DNA from: Symsagittifera roscoffensis
Taxonomy: Eukaryota > Xenacoelomorpha > Acoela > Convolutidae
DNA length: 64,000 bases
NCBI RefSeq assembly: GCF_963678635.1
Contig: NC_087068.1
Coordinates: forward strand, 36,525,436 to 36,589,435
Reading direction: 5' to 3'
Part shown: positions 32,180 through 42,894 of the stretch, one piece after another
Layout of the letters: each line of letters opens with the position of its first letter
Position numbering within the stretch: position 1 is the stretch's first letter
Notes under the pieces: generated by a model
Told to the model about the DNA's origin: nothing
Database searches by the model: none
Seen by the model: only the letters and a program-made list of their open reading frames with translations
Made by a program: the position numbers and the translations under genes

Positions 32180-32720
32180 GTTACAATTCTGTGCTTTCTG
32201 TATTATCAATACCAGAGGGGTCTGATTTGACTTCCTCAGTTATTTGTGCTTGATTGATTTGTCTTTGATGTTTTGATGTTTTACTTCTATATTTTTGTTC
32301 AGAATCTTGATAACGTGTGTTATTTCTATGTGGTGGTTGAGAGTAGTTTCTTTGTCTATTGTTATAGTTTGAATTCCGATTTTGTGAATTATCGCGTGAT
32401 CTTTTTCGATAGTTTTTATAACTTGATCTTTGATAAATTGATCTGTTGTTAGAAAAATCACGTGGTCTATTGTTTTGATATCTTTGATTTCGATCATTTG
32501 AATAGTTTCTATTTCTATTGCTGGAATAATCTCTATTTCTATTATATGAAGAGTTTCTAGATCAATTATTGGAATAGTGTCTATTCCTGGAGTGTGATGG
32601 GATCTGTTTCCAAACGAAAATTCAGGTTGTCTTGAGTTTGATCTTGAATAGTTGTTTCTATACTGAATATTTCGACTGTTTGATCGACTATGTCTGTTTT
32701 GTGAGAAGTCTCGTTAATTT
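32180..32720 (-). pseudogene. Gag C-terminal basic RNA-binding region (Arg/Asn/Gln-rich)
   Basis: The sense frame near 32186-32510 reads DRNQRYQNNRPRDFSNNRS and continues with many R, N, S, Q and Y residues, ending TESTEL-stop. DNA-level repeats of TAGAAATAGAAAC type underlie the Arg-Asn motif. There is no CCHC zinc knuckle, which is usual for several Ty3/gypsy and errantivirus-like Gags whose nucleocapsid is simply basic. The upstream part is frameshifted. Confidence 0.55.
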
Positions 32721-33299
32721 CTTTGGTTTAGTGATCTTTGAATTATTTGGAAGTGGTTTTCCAGAACTATTATTGCTTTGAATGTTTTTGTTATGTAAAT
32801 TTTGATCTTTTTTCATGTACTGATGATATAATTTATTTGGTTCTCTGTACTTTTGTGATTTATTTTGGTTGTTTTGTATGTTTTTGTCTGCATTCAGCAA
32901 TGCTGCGTCCATATCTTTAGCAATATTTGTACCATTTTTTAATTGATGGTTTGCCTTTAAAATTTGGGTTTTTCTGGTATATATTAAAAGTTCGGTGATT
33001 TTTTGGGATAAATCTGTATCTGAGTCCTTCTCAGGATTTATTTGTGAAGTAGTGGTTTGAATGTTATTGTTATTGAAATATTGTAGCTTTAAATTTTCTG
33101 TTTCTTCTGTTTTTATAGTGATTTCCGCTTGTTCTAAATTATCAACTAGTTTTCTAAAGTCTAAATCTGGTTCTCGAATGGAGGAAGGATGTGATGCTCT
33201 CTTTTTTTTGCTATTTTTCGTAATTGAGGTGTTAGAGTCATCATTAAGATTTCTGTCATCTTTGTTTTATTTATAATCATCAGTGTTGAGTGAAAATGC

Positions 33300-33815
33300 A
33301 TTTCCGATTACTGTTTAAATTTTTACTGCGAGTTCTTTAATTGTTTGATTTGGTAGTCTACGAACTTCATTACATAAAAACCTTTGATGTTGTTTTTTTT
33401 TCAGAAACAAATATTTTTGAAAATTCTGTCTGAATCTTTTCCATTCTGATTTCATTTTTAAATGTAACACTGGAAACCATTTTTGGGCTGCGCCATCAAG
33501 TGTGGTTCGGATTAATGCTGTGCGTCTATGTATCCAATTTTGATAAAGTGGCGTATTTGCTGATTCAGGTCCTATATTTAAAATTAGATTTGCTGTGACT
33601 GCTTTTCGATTATCTTCTACAGAGTATTCAGGATATGTGCCTGTAAATACCATTAGTGGCTTATTTGATGATATCAATGATCGACCCATTAGGTATGGAT
33701 TCATAGTCATTTGTAGTGATTCTGCGGCATTTGGGATTTGAAAAGAGTTCATAAGTTGATTTTTCGTTATTTCATGTTGTTGTAAATAATATGGTTTTGT
33801 AATTTCGTTATGCAT
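33300..33815 (-). pseudogene. Gag capsid-like region
   Basis: The open frame (166 codons) has the layout of a retrotransposon Gag capsid: FTGTYPEYSVEDNRKAV, then an IHRRTALIRTTLDGAAQKWF segment (the hydrophobic A-L-x-G-x-A-x-x-W core), WKRFRQNFQKYLF, and LPNQTIKELAVKI. It lies between the N-terminal Gag frames and the basic C-terminal region, as expected. Frames on both sides are broken. Confidence 0.7.
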
Positions 33816-34254
33816 TTGAGTTGGTTGATAAGATTGTGTATTAATTGGATTTTGTGGATTTTGTGTTTGAAAAATGTTATTTTTGGATATTGGATTTGCT
33901 CTATTTTGTCGTATTTGTTCTTCTCGTGTATATGGTTCAAAATATCTGGTTGATCTATGGTGTAAGAACGAGGTCTTTGGCTTGGATAAAACTGTTGAAA
34001 TTTTTATTTATAGTTTTTTCATCGTCTGATGGAATAAAATTAGCTGTATGGTAAAGAGTTTGATTTCTGGTCTGATATCGATTTGTATTATTCTTGTTTT
34101 GTTGAAAAATTGGATAAATTTCACTTCGATCTTGTGAAGTTTGTGGATGAACATTAAAATTTACTGAGTTTGATGGTGGTTGTTGTATGTTTTGACTTTG
34201 TGAAAATAAGTAGTTCTGGGTATTTACTTTAGAACTTTTTGTGTTTTTGGTCTA

Positions 34255-35459
34255 TTTACATAGTTATAATTGTGCTCTGCAAAATTATTTCTAAATGAAT
34301 TTCTCTGTTTTTGTGATGGCTTTCTTCGTGGTCTAAATGTTTGGTAGTCCATATGTGAGTATTGTTGAGCAACAGAGGGTTTTACTGTAGATTGTAGTGT
34401 TAACTGTGGTAGTATTGGATTTTTTGGTCTTGGAGTTGTAAGATTTGGATGAATAGGTGAGATACTTTGTTTTGCTGTAGTTGTTATTGTTTCAACTATA
34501 TCTTCATTTGGAAATGTGATGGGGTTTGGATATCTGTTTGGGTAAAATTTTTAGTTCCGTTTAGGTTGTCTTGTTGTATGGAAGTTGAATTTAAGCTATT
34601 GTTTAGTGCTCTGTCACGAAAGAAAGAATTGTATTTTAGAGGTGCTGCGTCAACTGTAAATGAATATACTTTAATTTAATCTTTGTGAATAGAAATTGTG
34701 CTTATTGCTTGACTTGATATATCTGTAGGTATATTAATAAACGATGTATAAGACCATTCAGTGTCCCAAAAATCATCTGTTTGTTCTGCTAAAACAATTT
34801 CGTCATCTGTATTTTGATGGTCTAAAGTTTTTTCTTGCTAAGGAAGTGAGGTCAATATTATGAGCAAAATAATCAATTATGAACCATGCAAAGAGTTTTC
34901 GTAAATCGTGTTTAACATGTTGTGTGATGTCATTATTTGTTAGATTTTTGCAAATTGCGTTTAAAAATTGAGAAAATAACCCAATTTCGGGTCCTACGGT
35001 TGTATGTCGAGATGTTTGATTTGCTGAATCTCCTCGAGATTCTGTTGTTTCTAATATAGTTAAAGATCTATAAATAAGTGAAAATACATCGTTGCTGAAT
35101 ATTGAATTTGCTCTTTGTGAATTTTTAGGTTTTATATTTTTTATGTATTCTGTGGATACTTTTGAAAATTCAATATCTAAGTCATCTGTTTGATTTAGAT
35201 ATCTACCATGGAATGTATTTGGTGAGCTGATTTCCATGGTGTAAATTGCATATTGCTGTGTAAGGTTGTAAATTCCTTTCAAATAGTGGTCAAGGAGTTG
35301 TCTCTTGATTCTTTCTTCCGGAAATTCCTTCTTACATGGACTATCTCCTTTTTCAAATAAATTTGCAATTAAATTTTGGCAAAAATTTATTTGTCCTCTA
35401 GTTTCAGCTAGTGGGTTTATTAAAAAACTAGAACAAATTTTCTGCGCGGTTTTCTTCAT
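34255..35459 (-). pseudogene. Gag N-terminal region (218-codon frame plus broken Pro-rich linker)
   Basis: The open frame at 34803-35459 starts MKKTAQKICSSFL and has helical-looking segments (INFCQNLIANLFEKG, IKRQLLDHYLKGIYNL, DVFSLIYRSLTILETTESRG, DLRKLFAWFIIDYFAHNI). It sits upstream of the capsid, so a matrix-like N-domain is the natural reading. I do not recognise the family. The stretch 34255-34800 continues as a Pro/Thr/Gln-rich linker (TTPRPKNPILPQLTLQ) with several stops. Confidence 0.5.
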
Positions 35460-35524
35460 TTCGAATCGTTTTTGTGTTTTATTTCTGTTAGTGTGTAATT
35501 TTCAATGTGTTTTATTCGTTGATT

Positions 35525-35851
35525 CTAATTGTATATACGTATTGGTTTGTTTGTGTGTGATTTTTTTATTCTTCGTTTTCCTTTTATTCGGGATGGTAAA
35601 GTGGTTTCTGAGTCAGAAAAATATAGTGAATCGTCATTTTGGTGGTTTTTATTTTTTGAGTCTTTTAAATTGTGGAATTGTTGTATTTCACTTGGTTCTG
35701 ATTCTGAGACTACGTTCCTTTGCTTTGCAAATCGTTTCCGAATAATTTGTTTTTGTTTGCTGATAATTTTCTTTCTAAGTGTTTGTCGTTTTTTGCTTAT
35801 GTATACTATTGTTTGTCTGGGTGGTGTGATTACGAGGTCGTATCTTTCATT
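35525..35851 (-). CDS. Basic open frame at the 5' end of gag (109 codons, no ATG)
   Basis: The sense frame between two stops reads ERYDLVITPPRQTIVYISKK, then RQTLRKKIISKQKQIIRKRF and KGKRRIKKSHTNK before the stop. Lys, Arg and Gln are strongly enriched. It is just upstream of the 218-codon Gag frame and in a different frame from it. It may be the original start of Gag separated by a frameshift, or a short exon. No start codon or clear acceptor precedes it. Confidence 0.4.
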   Translation of the reverse strand, partial: NERYDLVITPPRQTIVYISKKRQTLRKKIISKQKQIIRKRFAKQRNVVSESEPSEIQQFHNLKDSKNKNHQNDDSLYFSDSETTLPSRIKGKRRIKKSHTNKPIRIYN

Positions 35852-37189
35852 TTAATTATACAGTTGTGCAATATAATTGTTTCCTAAATTGTCTCTTGAC
35901 ATAAGGTTTAGGATGATGGATGCAAGATTGGGATTAGTGATTTCTAATGACTTAAACTGTTAGTTCTTACAATTTTTTGTGGTTAGCTTAACTTGGGTTA
36001 TATATAGTAGGGTTGGAGAGAAAAGCATATATCGATTCGTGACAATGATTTCTACTTTCTCGTGGCTAACTCTAAGCTAAAATAGATTTACCTAATCTTA
36101 CTTAGGGTAGTGATTTGTGATCAAGTGTTGGAGAATAATAAATCGATCCACAATGTTCGGGTATAATTAGAACGCAAGTAGTTCGTTAGATACTGTTTTA
36201 TGACTTACTAAGTTTAAGTAATATCCTGGGTCAGGTAAGAGGGGCGATCAAGTGAAGGATGAGTAATCGAAGTTCTTCAAAATTTACCTTAACTAAATTG
36301 GTCAGTTTTTGAATAATTTATGTTAATTTCAGGTCTTAAATAAAGATTGGGTAGTGAATCGACGTTTGAGGTTGTTAGACACTGAACAATTCGGGAGGGG
36401 GAGAACAAAAGTGTTCTATTTGATCCAAGGATAAGCCTTGGTGATCAGAATGTTTAGGTAAAATTAATTTAATTTAAAATAAGTGAATTTTAAAACTAAG
36501 ATACAAGGAAAACCTTGATGATCTGTTATTTCAATGAGATTAATTTGAGTGAAAACAAGAATAAGCCTTGATATTTTATAAGGGATTAAGTGAAAGAAAA
36601 AGATAAAATTTTAGTTTTGATGATGTTAACGTTTTTGAAATTTTCTGTTATGTTTTAGGTGATGAAGCTGGGATGAAAGTATGATTTATGTGTACTAACA
36701 AATTGTTTTATATTAACTAATTTTTGCAATTTTTTTTTCTAATAAAAATTTTTTCCAAGATGTTTTGAATTTACTGCAGATTTTTTGAGGAGAACGACTA
36801 GGGTTGCTATTATCAGTCGTTATTGTACAATTGTTAGGTTTAGCGTCATTAAAGATTGCTGAAGATATTTCTTCAAAACATTTTATGTCAGTAAAGGAAA
36901 ATTTAATATTACTGCTAGTAGTATTTTGAGTATAAAAGTTTGGTCTAGCTTTTGCCGTACTAGCATGAAATCTATTGGTAGAATTTCGCCTAATCGTATG
37001 TCGTCTCTTGTCCGAATACCGGATAGTTCTCGTATTGTTCGGAAAATTGACTCTGTTCTATTGAGTCGTAAAGACATTTCTACTAAATTTTTGTCAAATA
37101 TATTATTTTTTGAAAATGTTGTATTTGTCTAATTCTAATCTAATGTTTTGGTTAATCTTTCTAATCTATATTTGATGTGGTCTTGTTCG
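35852..37189 (-). other. 5' leader of element A with a small ORF
   Basis: About 1.3 kb lies between the primer site and gag. The only notable frame is 36883-37077 (64 codons): MSLRLNRTESIFRTIRELSG, then IRTRDDIRLGEI. It begins about 110 nt downstream of the primer site and could be an upstream ORF or a first coding exon; Arg-rich RT/RD pairs are frequent. The region 36400-36600 contains three AGCCTTG/ACCTTG motifs. No packaging signal can be named. Confidence 0.4.
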
Positions 37190-37207
37190 AGACTTTTCGT
37201 CGCACCA
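37190..37207 (-). promoter_or_regulatory. Primer-binding site (tRNA 3'-end complement)
   Basis: On the sense strand the LTR ends ...AGAACA, followed by TT and then TGGTGCGACGAAAAGTC. The TGG start two nucleotides from the LTR is the standard arrangement for a tRNA primer. The plus strand reads GTTCGAGACTTTTCGTCGCACCA: a T-loop-like GTTCGA lies 15-16 nt before CCA, as in a tRNA 3' end. I could not match it to a particular tRNA from memory. Confidence 0.65.
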
Positions 37208-37209
37208 AA

Positions 37210-37580
37210 TGTTCTTGGTTATAGCTCATAGAGTAATTTCAGATAAGGTACACCGTCTGCTCGTCACGCTATCTTATTTTCGGTCGGATAGATTCGTGCA
37301 ACTTCTTAGTCTAATACCAATCTTAATCTTACTCTTATATCTCCTAGTCTCAATAGATCTAGTGTATACTGGTTTACTACGAGTCGGTTTCTTGGAGAAA
37401 GCAACTAAATTCTAAGTTAAATTCAAATCTTTCTGGTGCTGAAATTGCAAGTAATTTCAGTACTTACAAATAAGTGGGTTGTTAGTTTGATAGAGTATGA
37501 TTGATTAGTATTCAATATTTTATGGAGATAAAATATCAGAATAATATCCAAAAATAAATTCTAGTTTAGATCTGGTTCCA
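37210..37580 (-). repeat. 5' LTR of element A
   Basis: It starts TGTTCTTGGTTATAG and ends TCTGGTTCCA on the plus strand. It is colinear with 10410-10781, with about 96% identity by eye. The sense-strand TATA-like box is CTCCATAAAATA here. The flank at 37581 (ATAAC) does not repeat the flank at 10405-10409. Confidence 0.85.
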
Positions 37581-39352
37581 ATAACTTATGCCTTTTTCAA
37601 CTTTAATTTTGAACAAAACTTTTAAAACAAAACTTAATTTCCACTCAAGTCGTCAAGTTCTGTTGTTATCTATCAAAGAAAGAATATGGATGTTGCAAGT
37701 TCTCAAAAAGTTAACCTTGAAACTGTTTTGGCTCATCAAAAAACTGCTGTTGAGTCCAGTAAAATTATGAAACGCGTCAGTATTTATGAGAAACTTGTTT
37801 TAAAAATACCTTCTATGTAAAAAATCTGCGCCGTTGTAGGAAACGTATGTTTAATAATTAGTGTCAAGGCGCTATTTTTTACACTAGCAAACAAAGTGAG
37901 GCATTTAAGACAGTCAACACTTTAATTTGCGTTTAATTTTGGTGGTTACGTAATAACAACTTTGACAAATTGCCTAAGTGATAAGGACGCCTGTCTTTAT
38001 AAAATGCCTTTTTCATATAAAATTTTAAGCGCTAGTTTGCCAAAATTCTCGCGCATTTTCACCAGGACAGAGAACAAATGGCATCAGTTACCCTCAAATA
38101 GTACACCGGAGAAAAAACAAATAACATAAAAAATAATTTTTGAAACCCAAAAATTTTTGTTTTAATTGCTTCACTCAGCTAAAACATTTAAAACAACGAA
38201 AAAAAGTTGGCAAAATTTGTCCCCAAGCAGATCTAGGATTTTTTCGAGGGGGAGGGGGCGGATTTTCAAAAATTTTAACGACCTTTTTTTTTTCTTAGGT
38301 CGACCACAATTGATTTTCCGAAATTTTTGAAAAAAAAAACTGGTCAAAAAAGCCGTTTTTAGGCACTTTTTGAAAAATTGTGACAAAAAAAAATCGCGTT
38401 TTTTTGGCGCGTGCTCCCCTTCAAAGTTAGTATATATTAGCGCCTAAGGCGCCTTTAGAAAAATTTTAGGGTCGGTCGGCAAAAAATGGGTTTCTTAAAA
38501 AGTACCAAATGGGGGACCCTTTGGGTCGGCAGGGGGTCGAATCCCTAAGGGGGGAGGGGCGTCCGCCCATGACCTGATTGTAGCTTAAAGCGACATTATT
38601 TTATGCAATACATGAAGCGCGGTAAATGATTTTATGCAAAAGTATGAATTCACGCTCATTGATCCGGAAAAACTGGTGAGTGCTGAAATCAATTTAATGA
38701 TAGTTCCCATAGAGGGTAGTTGATAAGTTTTGCTTGCGGTCGATGTTGTTTTCTTAACAAAATTCCTAGTAAACATTTTCAAATCAAAATGGCCCTTGAA
38801 AAAATGATTTTAGAAGCAAAAACTTGTTTTCACTTTAATATTACCACAAGTAAATCAGTCAGATAACAAAGAGCGACAATGAAAACGCATGTTTAAAGTC
38901 ATAGCTAAATCTTTACTTAAAACAAATTTGTTGAAGTACTTGTGAAACTAACGCTTTTGAAACAAAAAGATCAAATAGAACAAATAATTTGCATTTGTGT
39001 TTTTTCTTAATTAGAAATTCTTCTTGAGTTTTAGAAAAAAAATTGCTAAAATTACAAGGAAACCTCAATATTGATTCGAAGCTAAATTTTTTTTATGGCT
39101 TATCTTTCAGTTTCATGTGGTTAAAGGTTAGTTCTGCCAGAGCTGTGACATAAACATGGTTTTTTGAATTGAATTTTATGTATTGAATCGGAGAAGACAA
39201 AATTATCTACAGTTTTGTTTTCACATAATATCAAATTAGTTGTTTCAAATAATTTCCAGGCAAGTCATGGAAAACTGTTGCTTTCCATCAGATTAAGTCA
39301 TTCGATTTTGCAAACTTTCTAAAAGTACACTTAGTAAAAGTTTTCACTAAAC
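37581..39352. other. AT-rich stretch, no supported gene
   Basis: No coding region is visible. The part 38190-38580 is different in character: G/C-rich blocks (GGGGGAGGGGGCGG, GCGCCTAAGGCGCC, GGGGGGAGGGGCG) and GGGTCGAATCCC, which resembles a tRNA internal B box with one base missing. This could be an old SINE-like or DNA-transposon end, but no second end was found. Confidence 0.4.
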
Positions 39353-41170
39353 AAAATTTTGCTGTTGCGTTTTCAAAGTCGCCCGGTTTACCTATTTAAT
39401 GAAACTGTAACCTTGTGTCAAAAGTAAAAGTATATACATATTGATACGTTTATTTTTGCTCTTTTCCCGGATTGCAAAAAAAACACTGAATTACCGTAGT
39501 GCTTAAATTAATCGCTCCAAACGCAATTTCTGGTTTTTCATCTCCAAAATGGCCGGGTAAATGTTGTTCAAAATGGTTCGCCAATAAAGCAGTTTTCAGA
39601 ATAAACCAAATGGTTTTTGCCTTAAATTCTATTTAATAGTGTATACGAAAAAGAGCAGCAGCAGCAAAAAAAAACGAACTACACTAGAATACAAAGTTAA
39701 GCGCATGCTAGATTTTTTCAACAATTTTAAATCTTAGAACGGAAACAATAGTCTGGCCATCCGTTACATGTTTTTTTTTAACAAGAAATGGTTTTGTTTG
39801 TTCAATTTTTTTTAAAAAAACTTTAGATTGAAAATGGTTTGTTTCAGTTTTGCTGAAAGAAACCATATGGTTGGAGCAATTAAATTTTGCACAATTTTTG
39901 AAAAAGTATCGCGAGTTTTTTTAATGTCAAAAACGAACAGTTCAAAAAATTGGCAAAAATGTATTCGAACTGGCACTGTTGCCGACTGAACAGGGAAGGG
40001 GGTCACAAAAAAAACACCGATCAAGAAAAAACACGAATTGTTCGAGATTTTTGCGCAAACCTATTTTTGACAGCTACCGAAACTGGAGTTTCTTGGGACA
40101 CTAGCCGCAAAACTGTTGCACGAATTTTACGAAGATACGGTTTCTGATGTTGTAGACTGTTTAAAAAAATTTAAAAACATCCAAAAAAACAAGAAAAGTA
40201 CGGAAAGTTTTTGACACCAAAACGTTGTGCTGAAATAGCCAATGAAAGAAGTTCTTTATAGCAAGGAAAGTCGATTTTGCCTCCATTGCAACGATAGTCG
40301 GACAAACATTTATCGATTATCAAAAACACGTTACCATTAATGAATGCAATGCAAACTGAGTGCTGGAAAAAAAACAGGAATTTCGGTCTGGAAAATTTCA
40401 ACAAGATAACGCAACTCACCATATTTCCGGACCAATTGAAGAATATTTCCGAAGAAAACGTGTTAAAGTTCATCCATGGCCTCCTGGTTCACCGGATTTA
40501 TCACCCATTTAGCATGTTTGGGACTAGATGAAAAAAAAACTTCGAAAATTCAATCAATTTTAGAAAAATGTTGACGAACTGAAAAGAGTACTTCAATAAT
40601 CATAGTTGTCATTTCCTCAAAATTTGATAAAAATTTTAATTAATTCAAAGCCAAGTCGCTTTTATGCTTGCAGACGTTCATTGGGGCAAAATTGAAAACT
40701 ACCCGATTTTGGAACTCAAAAACCCGATTTAATATTAGTTGTTTTTAATACATTTAAAAGAATTGGCTTGTGCATAATTTTGTCCAATCGCGTAGATGAA
40801 TATAAATCTTTCATCAGAACTGGTGAAAAACAACATAAAGTAAAAATTTTGTACACGACGAAGTTTTGCTGTTGCGTTTACAAAGTCGCCCAGCTTACTT
40901 TTTCAATAAAATTGTAACTGAATGTCAAGGGTTATGGAAAAAATACAAAAATACCGAGATGCGCATTTTTGCTCTCTAGCTTTTGCAAATAAAACCACTC
41001 AATCGCAAGTTTAGGTTTTCAATCTCCAAAATAACCTGATAAAAGTTGTCTAAAATAGTCCGTGAAAGAGGGCAAAATTCAGAATAAAACCTTGTTTTGT
41101 GTTTAATTTTATCGAATAAAGTATGAAAAACAGAGCAGCCGCAAACAAAAAACAAACTGGATGAACATAA
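39353..41170. repeat. Diverged direct repeats (about 320 bp) flanking a dead transposase
   Basis: 39353-39690 and 40861-41170 share blocks such as TTTTGCTGTTGCGTTT, AAAGTCGCCC, TTCAATCTCCAAAAT (TTCATCTCCAAAAT on the left), TTCAGAATAAA and GAGCAGC(C/A)GCA in the same order and orientation. They lie on either side of the transposase relic at 39950-40560. They may be old repeats into one of which the transposon inserted, or a duplication created later. Confidence 0.55.
39950..40560 (+). pseudogene. Tc1/mariner-type transposase relic
   Basis: The N-terminal part ends with a helix-turn-helix-like TVARILRRYGF. Near 40254-40340 the frame reads YSKESRFCLHCNDSRT, the block that normally carries the first catalytic Asp (SDESRF); here it is Lys. 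At 40396-40530 it reads FQQDNATHHISGPIEEYFRR, then VHPWPPGSPDLSPI, a stop and HVWD. The second Asp (QQDNA) is intact. The third catalytic acid, which normally precedes (N/H)(L/V)W, is exactly at the TAG stop at 40510-40512. No clear TIR pair bounds it. Confidence 0.8.
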
Positions 41171-41238
41171 GTGTGTCATGAGAACTAGAGAAAAAAATTC
41201 AACCAGATTTTTTCATAATTTTGGTTTCTTTCAGTATA

Positions 41239-41290
41239 CACTAGTGGACAAAATGAAATACAAACTCAAGCTTTACTCTTGAGAAACCCT
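41239..41290. mobile_element. Isolated Tc1-type inverted-repeat end
   Basis: TA followed by CACTAGTGGACAAAATGAAA is the same end as in the elements at 41994 and 42895. I found no partner end that is not already used by them, so this is a truncated copy. Confidence 0.5.
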
Positions 41291-41993
41291 ATACTAAGGG
41301 ACAAAATTATTATAAAAATGGTTTTTACACCCTAAAATGCGTGTTTTTAATGTTAATTTTAGACTGCATTGACGTCGAAATTCTACAAAATTTTTGCATG
41401 GACCAAGAGCCAATGATCAGGGCTAGCCTCTATGAAACTAACAAAATGTGGTTTCAAAGAATTACCATTGTAATCGGGGACTGAAAATGCCAAGCTTCCT
41501 CGATTGCACAGAGGTTTCATTGAAGTGAACTCTTCTTCGAATAAGCGGAGCAAAAATTGTTCATAGGACATAAAACATTCTCGACGAGAAAAATGAAACA
41601 ATCAGAGTGAAAGTCTTACTAAACTAGATTTTTTCATAAATTTCACGCGATTGAAATCTTAATGGAGAGAAGGAAATCTGGCATTTTCAGACGCGGAAAA
41701 AACGTTTCAAAAAACGGGACACTTCAGATTATTTGCAGTCGGCCGTTTTAAAAGTTTTGTTTAAAGTCCTAGTAAAAATAGTCTAAATCGCTCTTACAAT
41801 AAATGTTTTTAAGAAAAAAAAATAAATTTGCGCTTGATTTTGTATGCTGGTGTATAATTTTTGCTATAACACTTGTTGAAAACGCGTTTCGATCGGAACT
41901 GAAACAAACGATTCGATCAACAAAATTGCACAACCTGTTCTTTTTAGCCAGCTCAAGAGTTAATTACTTTTTTTACATTTTAGTTTGCTATTA

Positions 41994-42570
41994 CACTAGT
42001 GGACAGAACTAAACGCAATGTTACGTTTTTACTCTCAAAATTGCCTTTTTTAAGGTCCATATTTGAGAACGTTCATTAGGATTTTCGCCAAGCTCATTAG
42101 ATTAACCTACTGCAAATGAACTAAGCTACAGTCTCTGAAAGTTTCAACTTTTGATTTGAGTCACTTAACAGTTTTTTCTAGGTCTGAAAACTCCAGTTTT
42201 TATCATTTGTTATGAGGTTTCTATGAGAGGGAACACTTTTGTGAATAAGCTGAGTAGTAAAAACTGATCATGCGATGAGAAACATTTTGAACGAGTAAAC
42301 TTCATTGTTCATTGTAATAATTTCCCTAAGCTCTGTTGCTTCCCCCCGCTGGAAAAATCTTTTACAAATGGTGAAAACTGGCGTTTTCAGTCGTGGAAAA
42401 AATTAGTAAGTCATTCAAAAGTAAAGTTAAAACTTTAGGAGAGTGTAGCCTAGATTATTTGGTTCACGTCGATGTAAAAATTTTTGTCAAATTCTGAATA
42501 AATTTTGTCCAAGATGATCCTTGAAATAAAACATTTTAGAAAGTAAGAGCCCAAATTTTGTCCACTAATG
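41994..42570. mobile_element. Non-autonomous Tc1/mariner-type element, 577 bp
   Basis: The left end reads TA|CACTAGTGGACAGAACTAAA and the right end CCAAATTTTGTCCACTAATG|TA. The ends are inverted repeats over the first 18 bp or so with a few mismatches, and both are flanked by TA, the target site of this superfamily. No transposase frame lies inside. Confidence 0.65.
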
Positions 42571-42651
42571 TATTAGATCCTATTTCTTGTAATACTATCA
42601 AGAAATCAAAAAAAAACTCCTGCAGACAACTAATGTTGGTGTTACACATAG

Positions 42652-42873
42652 GGTTACACGTCAATATTTAGACAACCGCGTATTCAGACTGGTCAGTATT
42701 TAGACAAATACTGTTTCAACCAATCAGAATCGAGACAAAGAAGAAATTATTAAAATAATTATCATTTATTTTGGATTATTTATGTCTTTTCTCGATTCTG
42801 ATTGGTTCATACAGTATTTGTCTAAATACTGACGAGTATGAATACGCGGCTGTCTAAATACTGGCTGCACTCC
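42652..42873. mobile_element. hAT-type MITE, 222 bp, with 8-bp target duplication
   Basis: It is almost entirely two inverted arms of about 90 bp. Matching pieces are CAGTATTTAGACAAATACTG, CCGCGTATTCA and ACCAATCAGAATCGAGA against their reverse complements, with a short AT-rich loop. TACACATA occurs immediately on both sides (42644-42651 and 42874-42881). An 8-bp target duplication is typical of hAT transposons. It is too small to encode anything. Confidence 0.8.
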
Positions 42874-42894
42874 TACACATAGTATTGCAATTTA

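Larger units (their letters stand above)
10410..37580 (-). mobile_element. Retroelement A: rearranged Ty3/gypsy-like LTR element with an env-like gene
   Basis: Two LTRs of about 371 bp, roughly 96% identical by eye, bracket 27 kb read on the minus strand: leader, gag, protease, RT, integrase, small hydrophobic ORFs, a Ser/Pro-rich ORF, env, ORF3 and a long 3' region. The interior is not collinear. In transcription order it is gag-pro-RT, a microsatellite, integrase end, env N-part, small ORFs, Ser/Pro ORF, env start, a second RT-RH-integrase, then two more env N-part blocks, env C-part, ORF3 and 3' region. Every ORF is broken. The sense strand is A/C-rich and poor in G, which sets the element off from its flanks. 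The 5-bp flanks (TAATG left, ATAAC right) do not match, so no target duplication is visible. Confidence 0.85.

Noticed and set aside
10410-37580. Several independent nested retroelement insertions as an explanation for the repeated env and pol blocks
   Set aside because: No internal LTRs or target duplications occur at the block junctions, and the three env/X junctions share one breakpoint. Duplication is the simpler reading, though assembly error is not excluded.
38520-38580. Pol III B box (GGGTCGAATCCC) as evidence of a SINE
   Set aside because: One base of the consensus is missing and no A box lies at the right distance upstream.
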